A stretch of DNA of 64,000 bases. Origin: Ferroplasma acidiphilum. Its GTDB lineage: Archaea > Thermoplasmatota > Thermoplasmata > Thermoplasmatales > Thermoplasmataceae. The notes below the pieces were generated by a model. That model was not told the origin of the DNA, did not search any database, and saw only the letters and a program-made list of their open reading frames with translations. The translations under genes and the position numbers were made by a program. The stretch lies in the NCBI RefSeq assembly GCF_002078355.1, contig NZ_CP015363.1, positions 1,550,001 to 1,614,000 of the forward strand, written 5' to 3'. Below, piece by piece: positions 33,760 to 42,570 of the stretch; position 1 is the first letter of the stretch, and each line of letters starts with the position of its first letter.

Positions 33760-34536
33760 TTATTGTGTTTCTTTGACGTTGTCTTTCTGGTTTTCCTTTG
33801 AATCTTCTTTTTTCTCCTCCTTGTTCTCGGCAGGAGCTTCTTCCTTCTTTTCTTCTTTTTTCTCCTCTTTCTTATAAAGTTCTTTTACAACTACGTCTTT
33901 CTCAGGCATGTATTTCCTTATATCGTTTACGATTTTATACTTGGAATCTATCCAGTTAACGTCAAATTTTGCTTCTTCCGGAATCTGAATGCTTATAGAA
34001 TCATTTTCTATTTCGACCACAAAATTATCTGAATCTGAATAGTCCATATCTATTATTGCGTTTACTTTTCCCTTGACATCGTCGATAACCTTGCTAATCT
34101 GGTACTTATAGTAAAGGTCTTTTCCAGCAAGCTCATGGTTATAATCAATTAAAACCCTGCCTGGAGTAACAGATATTATTCTGCCGACTTTGTTGTTTAT
34201 ATTTACTTCTTTTCCAATTTCAGGATTAATCTTATTTCTCTGGAATTCTCTCATGGGGACAACCTTAATGTTTTTGGTATCTCTCATGCCATATGCATCC
34301 TTTGCCGGGACTGTTACCTCGTACTCTTTGCCGAGCTCTGCCTGCTTAAATGAATCGTTAATTTCCTTGAAAAGGCCATCTGTGCCAATAACAATAACTG
34401 CATTTTTGTACTTTTTCTTATCGTCAAATATATTTTCCTGTTTGGCTAAGTCTTCCTTGCTAGTTGAAATCAATTTTTTATCCTGCCCTGCACGCATTTC
34501 AAAGCTTAATTCTATGAAATCTCCATCGTTCATCAA
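33760..34536 (-). CDS. FKBP-type peptidyl-prolyl cis-trans isomerase (long archaeal type)
   Basis: A 258-residue folding helper. The FKBP core with an inserted-in-flap domain is visible: DGDFIELSFEMRAGQDKKL, then AELGKEYEVTVPAKDAYGMR, PEIGKEVNINNKVGRIISV and RVLIDYNHELAGKDLYYKYQI, as in SlyD-like archaeal FKBPs. A C-terminal domain follows, ending in about 40 residues of Glu/Lys-rich tail ([12 protein letters not shown] repeats), unusual in length and charge. It is in one transcript with trmJ. Confidence 0.9.
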   Translation of the reverse strand: MMNDGDFIELSFEMRAGQDKKLISTSKEDLAKQENIFDDKKKYKNAVIVIGTDGLFKEINDSFKQAELGKEYEVTVPAKDAYGMRDTKNIKVVPMREFQRNKINPEIGKEVNINNKVGRIISVTPGRVLIDYNHELAGKDLYYKYQISKVIDDVKGKVNAIIDMDYSDSDNFVVEIENDSISIQIPEEAKFDVNWIDSKYKIVNDIRKYMPEKDVVVKELYKKEEKKEEKKEEAPAENKEEKKEDSKENQKDNVKETQ

Positions 34537-34678
34537 TAATCACCAATAATTTACTGTATGGAATTATTAATTTCTATTTATATTTATTGAAATACGGGGA
34601 ACCGGTCCGGGCATGGTTAAATTATATATATTTTCACCCTATTAACAAGGCTTTTATATATTGTATTAATAGTTTATT

Positions 34679-36160
34679 ATGAAAATATATATTGATGGAA
34701 CATGGAAAGAATCATCAAATGGAAATACGTTAAACAAGTACAACCCGAGCACTGGAGAAGTTCTTGATACATTTCCCGCTGCCACTAAAGATGATATTGA
34801 TGCAGCTATGGATTCCGCTGAATCCGCATTTCCCTCATGGTCAGATATGGGAACACAGGAAAGGGCAAAAATCCTGTATAAGGCAGTAGAATTAATATCG
34901 CAGAAAAGAGGGGAGCTTGAAAACCTGCTAACTTTAGAAGTTGGAAAAATAAAACGTGAGGCTATAGATGAAGTTGATGGTGTTATTGACCAGATTCAAT
35001 ACTACGCTGAATTTGAAAGGAAGCTAACAGGAGATATAGTGGAAGGGTCCAGTTCAAAAAGGAAAATATTCCAGTATAAAGTTCCATATGGCATAGTGGT
35101 TGCAATAACGCCATGGAATTTTCCGGCAGCTATGGTTGTGAGAAAGCTTGCACCGGCATTGTTGACAGGAAATACCGTTATACTGAAGCCAAGTTCAGAT
35201 ACACCGCTTACTGCCAACTGGATCGTCAATAAATTTATAGAAGCAGGAATACCCAAGGGAGTTTTGAACTTTGTAACAGGCCGTGGATCTGAAATAGGTG
35301 ATTATATAGTAAACCATAAAAAGGTCGGCCTGGTAACTATGACAGGTTCAACTTCAACCGGGCAAAAAATCATGCAAAATGCATCCTCAAATATGGCAAA
35401 ATTAATTCTGGAACTTGGTGGAAAAGCCCCATTTATCGTATGGAAGGACGCTGATATGATAAGGGCATTGAAAAGCCTAATATGGGCAAAGTACCTCAAT
35501 GTTGGACAATCGTGTATAGCTGCAGAGAGATTGTACATACATGAAGATATATATGACAAATTTATGTCAAAGTTTGTCGCAATCACAAAGAAATTGACAA
35601 CAGGGGATCCGGATACATCCGATGTTGGGCCACTGATAAATAAAAACGCGCTGGCTGGGATGGTACAGACAGTAAACAATGCAAAGGATTCCGGGTATAA
35701 AATACTCACAGGCGGCAATACTCCGGACCTTCAGGGAAAGTATAAAAACGGGTATTTCTTTGCACCAACCATAATAGAAAACGTTCCACAGGATTCCGGA
35801 TTATTCCAGGATGAGATATTTGGCCCTATTATAGGCACTGAAAAGATTTCCGGGGTAGATGAGATGTATAGAAAAGCAAACGATTCGAAGTTTGGATTGG
35901 CATCTTACCTGTTCACTGAAGACCCTGAACTCATGCTGGAGGCATCCGAGAAAATCAGATTCGGGGAACTCTATATAAACATGCCAGGGCCTGAAGCGTC
36001 ACAGGGCTACCATACAGGATTTAGAATGACAGGTCAGGCAGGAGAAGGCAGCAAATATGGAATAAACGAATATCTGAAGTTAAAAAATGTATATGTTGAT
36101 TATTCAAAGAAGGCACTTTACATAAATACTATAAACAACAGCCTTTTTGATAATCTATAA
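34679..36160 (+). CDS. NAD(P)-dependent aldehyde dehydrogenase
   Basis: A 493-residue ALDH-superfamily enzyme. TPWNFP (Asn147), ILKPSSDTP (Lys170), MTGSTSTGQ (cofactor loop), LELGGKAP (Glu245) and NVGQSCIAAER (catalytic Cys279) are all present, so it should be active. In Thermoplasmatales close relatives oxidise D-glyceraldehyde to glycerate in the non-phosphorylative Entner-Doudoroff path or succinic semialdehyde. The convergent pyruvate kinase 2 nt away is compatible with sugar breakdown. TTTATATA about 28 nt before the ATG suggests leaderless transcription. Confidence 0.87.
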   Translation: MKIYIDGTWKESSNGNTLNKYNPSTGEVLDTFPAATKDDIDAAMDSAESAFPSWSDMGTQERAKILYKAVELISQKRGELENLLTLEVGKIKREAIDEVDGVIDQIQYYAEFERKLTGDIVEGSSSKRKIFQYKVPYGIVVAITPWNFPAAMVVRKLAPALLTGNTVILKPSSDTPLTANWIVNKFIEAGIPKGVLNFVTGRGSEIGDYIVNHKKVGLVTMTGSTSTGQKIMQNASSNMAKLILELGGKAPFIVWKDADMIRALKSLIWAKYLNVGQSCIAAERLYIHEDIYDKFMSKFVAITKKLTTGDPDTSDVGPLINKNALAGMVQTVNNAKDSGYKILTGGNTPDLQGKYKNGYFFAPTIIENVPQDSGLFQDEIFGPIIGTEKISGVDEMYRKANDSKFGLASYLFTEDPELMLEASEKIRFGELYINMPGPEASQGYHTGFRMTGQAGEGSKYGINEYLKLKNVYVDYSKKALYINTINNSLFDNL

Positions 36161-36162
36161 AT

Positions 36163-37842
36163 TTATATTTCTGTGATGATGCCTGTATCGGCATCTATGC
36201 TTATTGTTGTATTTTTGTTTATCTGTTTAACCAGTTCGGCATTATATACCAGAGTTTTTCCGGCATCCAGGAATTTGTCTATTATCCTGTTGGTAACATC
36301 GGATTTTATTATGGCTGCGTTATATTTCGAATAATCGATATTGCTGTCATATCTGTCAAGAAGGATGATGTTTCCGTTTTCAGGAGCATCCGTATCAATT
36401 TTTCCTGTTACGTTGTGCCCTGCAGGGTACCCCCTGCCAATGAAGCGCCCTATAGAAATAACCCTGATGTTATTTGTACCTCCAAGGTATAGGGATGGAG
36501 AACCTGATACAACGATGGCCTTTTCCCCTGGATTCAGCAATCCAAGCGGGGCTATTTTATTTATTATATCGTATATATTTTCCTCCTTCGCCTGTGCTTC
36601 CGGCAGTACAACTGGTATTACGCCCCTCATGAGATTTATAGACCTTGCAAGCCATTCAGTTTGCACGATAGCATAGATATCATTGACAGGCCTGATTGCC
36701 GACAATATTTTCGCTGTATGGCCTGTTCTTGTCATTGCAATAATGGAACTTACATCAATGGTATTTGACATAATTTTCACACCCTTGGCAACAGAGAAAG
36801 CTATGGGATCCACCATAAAATTCTCCGGTTCAGGGAAAGATGTGGATTGTGATTCTACATATTTGGAAATCTCGTAGAGGTATGTTACAGCCTCTACCGG
36901 ATATTTTCCGATAGCAGTTTCCTCAGACAGCATAACAGCATCAGTATCATCAAGTATGGCATTTGTTACATCCGATACCTCAGCCCGGGTGGGTGAATCT
37001 GAATTTACCATAGATTCAAGCATCTGTGTTGCTACTATGGTTGGCACTGCATATTTATGTGATATGTCTATAATCCTTTTCTGGGCCATTGCAACTTCTT
37101 TCAATGGCAGCTCAACACCAAGGTCTCCCCTGGCGACCATGATAAAATCAGAAGCTTTCACAATTGATTCTAAATTATCGTAACCGCTTTTTGTTTCGAT
37201 TTTGCTTATAATATCGCCCTGCCCTTTTCGGTCATATATGTAGTCCTGAAGCTCATAAACATTTTCACGTGACTGGACAAATGAAAGTGCATAGAAATTT
37301 ATATTATTTTTCAGGCCTTCCTCCAGGAACATTTTGTCCCTATCTGTAAGGACTCCAAGGTCAATGTATTTGCCCGGAATATTTACCCTTGACCTATCGT
37401 GTATTGTTCCGGTATCCATGGCTCTAGTTGTTATTACTCCATTGCTGATGGATTCCACATTGAATCTTACCCTGCCATCATTTATCGCTATCAGTGTATC
37501 CTTATCAACATAATCAGAGATTTTGTAGTTAATGGATATATCAGATTTAACTCCCGGGTTATCTGAAATTCCATATGTATTCCCGGCTGTTATGTTTAAA
37601 ATTCCACCGGGAAATTCCCCTGTTCTGAGCTCAGGCCCCTTGAGGTCCACCATTATTCCAAGTTTCTTATTATATTTCTCATTTATTTTATAAACAAGGC
37701 GGCTGACATCTGTAATATAACCTTCTGAAATATGTGCAGTGTTAATCCTTATGGTGGCCAATCCTTTATCAGCCATTTTTGTGATAATAGATTCATCAAA
37801 ACTTGCCGGGCCTAAGGTGGCCACTATTTTGGTTTTCGTCAT
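36163..37842 (-). CDS. pyk: Pyruvate kinase with C-terminal PEP-utiliser-like domain
   Basis: Pyruvate kinase makes pyruvate and ATP from PEP. The N-terminal KTKIVATLGPASFDES, then IMVDLKGPELRTG, KIETKSGYDNL, MVARGDLGVELPL, VATQMLESMVNSDSPTRAEV (the family signature) and AVMLSEETAIGKYP are all there. At 559 residues it is about 85 longer than the usual 470. The extra C-terminus (GNIILLDRYDSNIDYSKYNA through TTISIDADTGIITEI) resembles the swivelling phosphohistidine domain of PEP synthase/PPDK but without the catalytic Thr-His. Similar tails occur in Geobacillus-type pyruvate kinases. Confidence 0.95.
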   Translation of the reverse strand: MTKTKIVATLGPASFDESIITKMADKGLATIRINTAHISEGYITDVSRLVYKINEKYNKKLGIMVDLKGPELRTGEFPGGILNITAGNTYGISDNPGVKSDISINYKISDYVDKDTLIAINDGRVRFNVESISNGVITTRAMDTGTIHDRSRVNIPGKYIDLGVLTDRDKMFLEEGLKNNINFYALSFVQSRENVYELQDYIYDRKGQGDIISKIETKSGYDNLESIVKASDFIMVARGDLGVELPLKEVAMAQKRIIDISHKYAVPTIVATQMLESMVNSDSPTRAEVSDVTNAILDDTDAVMLSEETAIGKYPVEAVTYLYEISKYVESQSTSFPEPENFMVDPIAFSVAKGVKIMSNTIDVSSIIAMTRTGHTAKILSAIRPVNDIYAIVQTEWLARSINLMRGVIPVVLPEAQAKEENIYDIINKIAPLGLLNPGEKAIVVSGSPSLYLGGTNNIRVISIGRFIGRGYPAGHNVTGKIDTDAPENGNIILLDRYDSNIDYSKYNAAIIKSDVTNRIIDKFLDAGKTLVYNAELVKQINKNTTISIDADTGIITEI

Positions 37843-37897
37843 AAAAACTGATAATTGATACTATAATAAGCTTATTGGTTAACCATTTAGTGGAAAT

Positions 37898-39526
37898 TTA
37901 TATTTTTTCCAGAAGCTGTATTCCAAGAAGGTCTGCACTATCCTCCATGATTTTCTTAAATGCCCTGACTATCCTCATTCTTTTATTTTCCTCGCTGTTG
38001 CCAATTATAGGGCAATTCAAATAGAACTCATTGAAAGATTTAACAAGGTAAAGGATATAGCCAGCTATTATATCCGCCCTCAGGAAATCAACTGAATTCT
38101 GTAAATAGTATGGATAAACATACATCGCCTTTATAAGCGCCTTCTCGAATTCATTGTATTCCTCAGTGGAACTTTCAGTATTGCCAGTTTTGGAAATCAG
38201 GCTGCATGCCCTGGCATATGCATACATAATATAAGGAGCAGAATCCCCTTCAAAGTTGAGTGCCTCATCCCACCTGAATGTCAATGGCTTGTTGGCATTT
38301 ATTTTTATAATGTTGTAACGGATTGATGATGCTGCTATGGCATTGCTTATTTTATCAACTTCCTCCTTGCTGTACTCCGGCCTTTTTTGCTTTATTATAG
38401 CTGCAGACTCCTCAACAGTTTTTTCATATAGATCGTTAACAGTAACAATATTTCCTTTTCTTGTTGACATCTTTCCTGTATCGAGGGAAACAAACCCGTA
38501 GAACAGATAGTCGATCCGGGATGGGAAATCCAGGTAATTATGGAGGACATAATCAAGATTTTTGGCATGGTCTTTGTGGTCTTCGCCTAAAACATCGATT
38601 ATCCAGTCGAAATTTTCTGATTTGAACATATGGTAGACAAGGTCTCTGGCAAAATACAGCGATGTCCCATCCTGCCTTGTTAGAAATATTTTTTTATCAC
38701 CAATTTCGATATATTTAGCCTTTCCCTCTGACTTCAGGTCTTCCGAAAGTGAATCTATTAACTGTGCAACATTGCCATACATAATAAAATTGGACTCCCA
38801 TACATATGTAGAAATATGTATGCCCAGTTTGGCCAGTGAATCTGTTATTGACTTAAGGACTATGGATGCGGTATTCTGTATTTCCTTGATTAATTCATTA
38901 TCCCCTGTTTCATATTTTTCATCAAGTTCCTGGACTTCTCTTTTTATATCCGGGTCACTGTCGATATTTGTGTAAATTTTCTGGTATCCGTCCAGCAGAT
39001 TTTCCACTGTCATTTCCTCATCTTTGTGGTATTTAATATGGCCCAGGTACAGTGAAATAACCTGTTTGCCGGAATCGTTTACAAAGTACTGGGTTAAAGA
39101 TCTTGTTCCATAACGTTCTATTATTCTGAAAATAGAATCGCCTATTATCGAGTTCCTTATTCTGCCTACATGTATCGGCCCGGTGGGATTGGAGCTTGTA
39201 TGCTCTATGAGTGCTTTTGATGTATCCTGGAAAGTGTTTGGGTACTTGCCGAAAGTCCCGATAGAATTTTCCACTGTATCCAGCATCTTGCTAGACTTTA
39301 TATAAAAATTTATGTAATTGCCCTGAAGCTCTACCCTGTCAATAAACTCCATGTCCATGCTTGATTTAATTCTGGAATAAACCTCCTCACGGTTATCTTT
39401 AAATTTAAATATTTTAAGTGTAAAATCACCAAAATTTGTACCCAGTTCCATGTCATTGTCCTGTACACTGTATATGGTTTTAATTTTGTCCAGCATAATT
39501 TTTTTGTAATCATCAAAAAGAAGCAT
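37898..39526 (-). CDS. argS: Arginyl-tRNA synthetase
   Basis: A 542-residue class I synthetase. The HIGH-type motif is PTGPIHVGRIRNSIIGD within HTSSNPTGPIHVGR. KMSTRKGN is the KMSKS-type motif and VLGEDHKDHAKN is in the active site. The C-terminal anticodon-binding helices end MEDSADLLGIQLLEKI. The N-terminal Add-1-like domain (residues 1-95) is short but present. It diverges from the shikimate operon with a 100-bp shared promoter region containing TATA-like stretches. Confidence 0.96.
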   Translation of the reverse strand: MLLFDDYKKIMLDKIKTIYSVQDNDMELGTNFGDFTLKIFKFKDNREEVYSRIKSSMDMEFIDRVELQGNYINFYIKSSKMLDTVENSIGTFGKYPNTFQDTSKALIEHTSSNPTGPIHVGRIRNSIIGDSIFRIIERYGTRSLTQYFVNDSGKQVISLYLGHIKYHKDEEMTVENLLDGYQKIYTNIDSDPDIKREVQELDEKYETGDNELIKEIQNTASIVLKSITDSLAKLGIHISTYVWESNFIMYGNVAQLIDSLSEDLKSEGKAKYIEIGDKKIFLTRQDGTSLYFARDLVYHMFKSENFDWIIDVLGEDHKDHAKNLDYVLHNYLDFPSRIDYLFYGFVSLDTGKMSTRKGNIVTVNDLYEKTVEESAAIIKQKRPEYSKEEVDKISNAIAASSIRYNIIKINANKPLTFRWDEALNFEGDSAPYIMYAYARACSLISKTGNTESSTEEYNEFEKALIKAMYVYPYYLQNSVDFLRADIIAGYILYLVKSFNEFYLNCPIIGNSEENKRMRIVRAFKKIMEDSADLLGIQLLEKI

Positions 39527-39626
39527 TATTGGTAATAAATTATATGTAGTTATATTTTTTTATATCCAGTGTTAACGGATCCGGATAAAATCGATTGATA
39601 AATATAACATATTGCCATTATAATTC

Positions 39627-40700
39627 ATGGAGATTCTGGAAAAACCCATAAATGGCAAAAATATAAAGATGTACATAGGTTCCGGGCTTGAAAACAAAAT
39701 CAACAGTTTCATGGAAGATTATGGCAAAAATATTTCCTTTGTTAGCTATGCACTGAAGCAGCTATACAAAAGCAAGATAAATGCCATTTCTTCATACAAA
39801 TCATTTTTGAAAGATGGAGAATCATCTAAATCTCAGAAGTATGTTAATATTGTTATAAAAAAACTGATAAATATGGAAATTGAACGGGACAATTCCGTGT
39901 CGTATATAGGCGGGGGAACTATAGGAGACCTTATAGGATATTCAGCATCTGTGTATAAGCGTGGAGTGCACCTGATAGGAATTCCAACAACCTTGCTTGC
40001 CCAGGTAGACAGTTCCATAGGTGGCAAGAACGCTATAAATTTTGAAAATTTAAAAAATGCTATGGGGACATTCTATAATCCTGATGTAATCTTTGCCGAT
40101 GTTGATTTCCTGCTCGGGTCGGACCCTGCACTTTTAAGGGATGGCATAGCAGAAGCAATGAAGATGGCCCTTGTAAAGGACAGGGAATTTTTTAATTATT
40201 TTACCTCAAAAAACTTGAATTCTATATACAATAGGAAAAGCCTGGAATATGTAATATCAAAAAGCGCAAAGATAAAACTGGATGTTGTTTCGGAAGATTT
40301 TTTTGATTCCAGGAAAATACGGTACCTGCTAAACTTTGGGCATTCCATCGGGCATGCTATAGAATCTTATACTGAAAACAGGGTGTCCCATGGAACTGCT
40401 GTTGCCAATGGCATGATACTGGAAAGTTATCTGGCATATAAGGCCGGATTTTCTGAACCATTTTACGAAACAGTAAGGGATGCAGTATCAGCCTATGGGA
40501 TTCCATTGCTGGATTTCAACACTATTGAAACAGATAAGCTGGTATCCTTTATAAAAAATGACAAAAAAGTCGAAAATGGAAAGCTGAATATGGTAATGTT
40601 AAAAGGCCCCGGACAGGCAGAAATTGGTGAAATAGGATTCCAGCAGATGAGGATGTATGTTAATCTCTACAAAGAGAGAAGCACGAAGGGAAACCATTGA
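39627..40700 (+). CDS. aroB: 3-Dehydroquinate synthase
   Basis: AroB cyclises DAHP to 3-dehydroquinate with NAD and a divalent metal. The 357-residue protein has SYIGGGTIGDLIGYSASVYKR (NAD loop), IGIPTTLLAQVDSSIGGKNA (substrate/NAD signature), DGIAEAMKMALVKD (metal Glu), LLNFGHSIGHAIES (metal His) and RVSHGTAVANGM (metal His). It opens the cluster aroB-unknown-aroE-aroK-aroA. Use of DAHP here means the bacterial-type entry to the pathway rather than the archaeal ADH route. Confidence 0.95.
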   Translation: MEILEKPINGKNIKMYIGSGLENKINSFMEDYGKNISFVSYALKQLYKSKINAISSYKSFLKDGESSKSQKYVNIVIKKLINMEIERDNSVSYIGGGTIGDLIGYSASVYKRGVHLIGIPTTLLAQVDSSIGGKNAINFENLKNAMGTFYNPDVIFADVDFLLGSDPALLRDGIAEAMKMALVKDREFFNYFTSKNLNSIYNRKSLEYVISKSAKIKLDVVSEDFFDSRKIRYLLNFGHSIGHAIESYTENRVSHGTAVANGMILESYLAYKAGFSEPFYETVRDAVSAYGIPLLDFNTIETDKLVSFIKNDKKVENGKLNMVMLKGPGQAEIGEIGFQQMRMYVNLYKERSTKGNH

Positions 40701-40965
40701 TTTAACAGGATGTGTGGATTCTGGAAATAACCGTACAAATATTTATAATCCTATGTGGAATATTAACAGTGAAATGACACGGTGTCACAGGGCAATAGGT
40801 ACAATTACAGATATCGATATGGAAAGAAGCATCCCGGAATTTAACACTGTACTTAATGCTTTATCTGCAAAACTTTTCCAGAAAGAAGTTATGCGCATTA
40901 ACATTGCGTTGGACAGGAACATTATGCCAGCAATAATTAAGGGATTCAGGAGGTATAAGGTATGA
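40657..40965 (+). CDS. Unknown 102-aa protein inside the shikimate operon
   Basis: A 102-residue frame between aroB (overlap 44 bp) and aroE (ATGA overlap). It does not resemble a chorismate mutase, dehydroquinase or shikimate kinase that I can recognise. It is mixed alpha/beta with polar N-terminus (TKREARRETIDLTGC), then a segment AIGTITDIDMERSIPEFNTV, then RINIALDRNIMPAIIKGFRR. A later start at the Met of MWNINSEM (40753) would remove the overlap with aroB. Translational coupling to aroE supports it being real. A missing cluster function (3-dehydroquinate dehydratase, chorismate synthase) should not be assumed for it. Confidence 0.6.
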   Translation: MLISTKREARRETIDLTGCVDSGNNRTNIYNPMWNINSEMTRCHRAIGTITDIDMERSIPEFNTVLNALSAKLFQKEVMRINIALDRNIMPAIIKGFRRYKV

Positions 40966-41750
40966 ATTTTTCAGCTTTAATAGGTAACCCTGTAGGCCAT
41001 TCTATAGGTCAGGATATTTACAACAGCCTGTTTATGGACTACGGTATAGATTCCATGTATATTGCAATAGATCTGCACAGGAAAAATTTGCCACGATTTT
41101 TTGATTTGTCCAGGGGCAATATTGAAGGCTTCAACATAACTGCACCGTATAAGGAAGAGTCAATACAATTTATAGACTATGCAGATAAAATAGTTTCTGA
41201 TACCGGATCGGTTAATCTCGTAAAAAACCAGGGTGGAAAATTATACGGATATAACAGCGATTACGCTGGATTTATGATGCTTGCCAGAAAAAATAATATT
41301 GATTTTTCAGGTAAAAATGTAATAATAATGGGCACAGGTGGTGCAGCCAGGACAGTTGCATATTCAATAATGCAAAATTATAATTCAAATATCAGCATAG
41401 TTTCAAGGAATCCTGGGGAAAAAAAGATTTACGGAATAGCCACAACAGGATATAATGATATAAAGGAATATGATATTATTATTAATTGCACGCCACTGGG
41501 CACATTTCCAGATACTGGAATGCCTATCCCGGAAAATATGATACATAATGGAATAACCGGCATAGACCTTGTGTATAATCCCTCCAGGACCCCATTTCTG
41601 AAAATAGTCGAAAAAAATGGTGGGATTCCGGTAAACGGAGAGGACATGTTCATCGGGCAGGGAATTGAAACGTTAAAAAAAATATATGGGATAACGGTAG
41701 ATTATGAAAAATTTTATGATATTTTCCATGAAAATTTAAGGAGTAAATAA
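40962..41750 (+). CDS. aroE: Shikimate dehydrogenase
   Basis: AroE reduces 3-dehydroshikimate to shikimate with NADPH. The 262-residue protein has ALIGNPVGHSIGQDIYNSL (shikimate-binding SxS region, here GHSIG), GFNITAPYKEES (with catalytic Lys in the NxTxPxK motif), NTD-like NSDYAGF (catalytic Asp), IMGTGGAARTVAYSI (nucleotide loop) and NGEDMFIGQG (C-terminal Gln). A strong ribosome site GGAGG lies 10 nt before the ATG, inside the upstream 102-aa gene. Confidence 0.95.
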   Translation: MNFSALIGNPVGHSIGQDIYNSLFMDYGIDSMYIAIDLHRKNLPRFFDLSRGNIEGFNITAPYKEESIQFIDYADKIVSDTGSVNLVKNQGGKLYGYNSDYAGFMMLARKNNIDFSGKNVIIMGTGGAARTVAYSIMQNYNSNISIVSRNPGEKKIYGIATTGYNDIKEYDIIINCTPLGTFPDTGMPIPENMIHNGITGIDLVYNPSRTPFLKIVEKNGGIPVNGEDMFIGQGIETLKKIYGITVDYEKFYDIFHENLRSK

Positions 41751-41751
41751 A

Positions 41752-42570
41752 ATGATAATAAAAACCAATGGCGGCCTTTCTGTTCTGTCAGCATTTGTCA
41801 ACGGCTATGGTGCTGCAATATCCATAGACCTGCCAATGTACACTGAGATCAAAAAGAGCGGAGAGGATATTTTTCCCACACCTGAAATGGCAGATACTGT
41901 GAATTTTCTGAGGAACAGATTTTCCATCCATGATAAATATTCAATAAATATCAATAGCCAGATTCCAATGGGAATGGGATTGAAAAGCAGCAGTGCCATG
42001 ACACTTTCATTAATTTACGGAATTTTTAAAATAAATCATATGGACATCGCACCACAGGAAGTTTTAAAGATTGCGTCAGAGGCCTCAATACACAATAAAA
42101 CATCGGTAACAGGGGCAATAGATGACCTTTCCATAGCATATTATGGCGGGTTTTGTTTTACTGACAACAGTTCGAACCGGATTATATCAAAGCAGCAGAT
42201 TGAGGAAAAATACATTATCCTGGAATTGCAGGACAGAATGGCATTGACATATGATATGCGAAACAGGGATTTTTCAGGGTACAAAAATTATTACGGAAGA
42301 TTGCTGGAACTTGTGAAGGACGGACATATATTCGAATCTATGATGCTCAACGGGTATATATTCAGTGATGGAACAGAAACCGGGATAGTCAAAAAGATGC
42401 TCGGCACAGGTGCCATATATGCAGGAAGGAGTGGAAAAGGGCCTGCCATATTCGGAATATACGAAACAGAAAGTTCCATGGAAAGCTCTTTTAAACAGCT
42501 TACATCAGAAGGATACAACGTGATAAGAAGCAGGTTTAATAATTATGGAATTAATATATATGAACAATGA
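41752..42570 (+). CDS. aroK: Archaeal-type shikimate kinase (GHMP family)
   Basis: Archaea replace the bacterial P-loop shikimate kinase with this GHMP-family enzyme. The 272-residue protein has PMGMGLKSSSAMTLSLIYG (ATP-binding GHMP motif at about 63-80). TSVTGAIDDLSIAYYGG is the archaeal shikimate kinase segment and GAIYAGRSGKGPAIFGIYE the C-terminal GHMP motif. It starts 1 nt after aroE and overlaps aroA by 4 bp. Confidence 0.94.
   Translation: MIIKTNGGLSVLSAFVNGYGAAISIDLPMYTEIKKSGEDIFPTPEMADTVNFLRNRFSIHDKYSININSQIPMGMGLKSSSAMTLSLIYGIFKINHMDIAPQEVLKIASEASIHNKTSVTGAIDDLSIAYYGGFCFTDNSSNRIISKQQIEEKYIILELQDRMALTYDMRNRDFSGYKNYYGRLLELVKDGHIFESMMLNGYIFSDGTETGIVKKMLGTGAIYAGRSGKGPAIFGIYETESSMESSFKQLTSEGYNVIRSRFNNYGINIYEQ

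Noticed and set aside
33790-33870. Repeated purine/pyrimidine tract at the 3' end of the FKBP gene
   Set aside because: It simply encodes the Lys/Glu-rich tail; not an independent DNA repeat.
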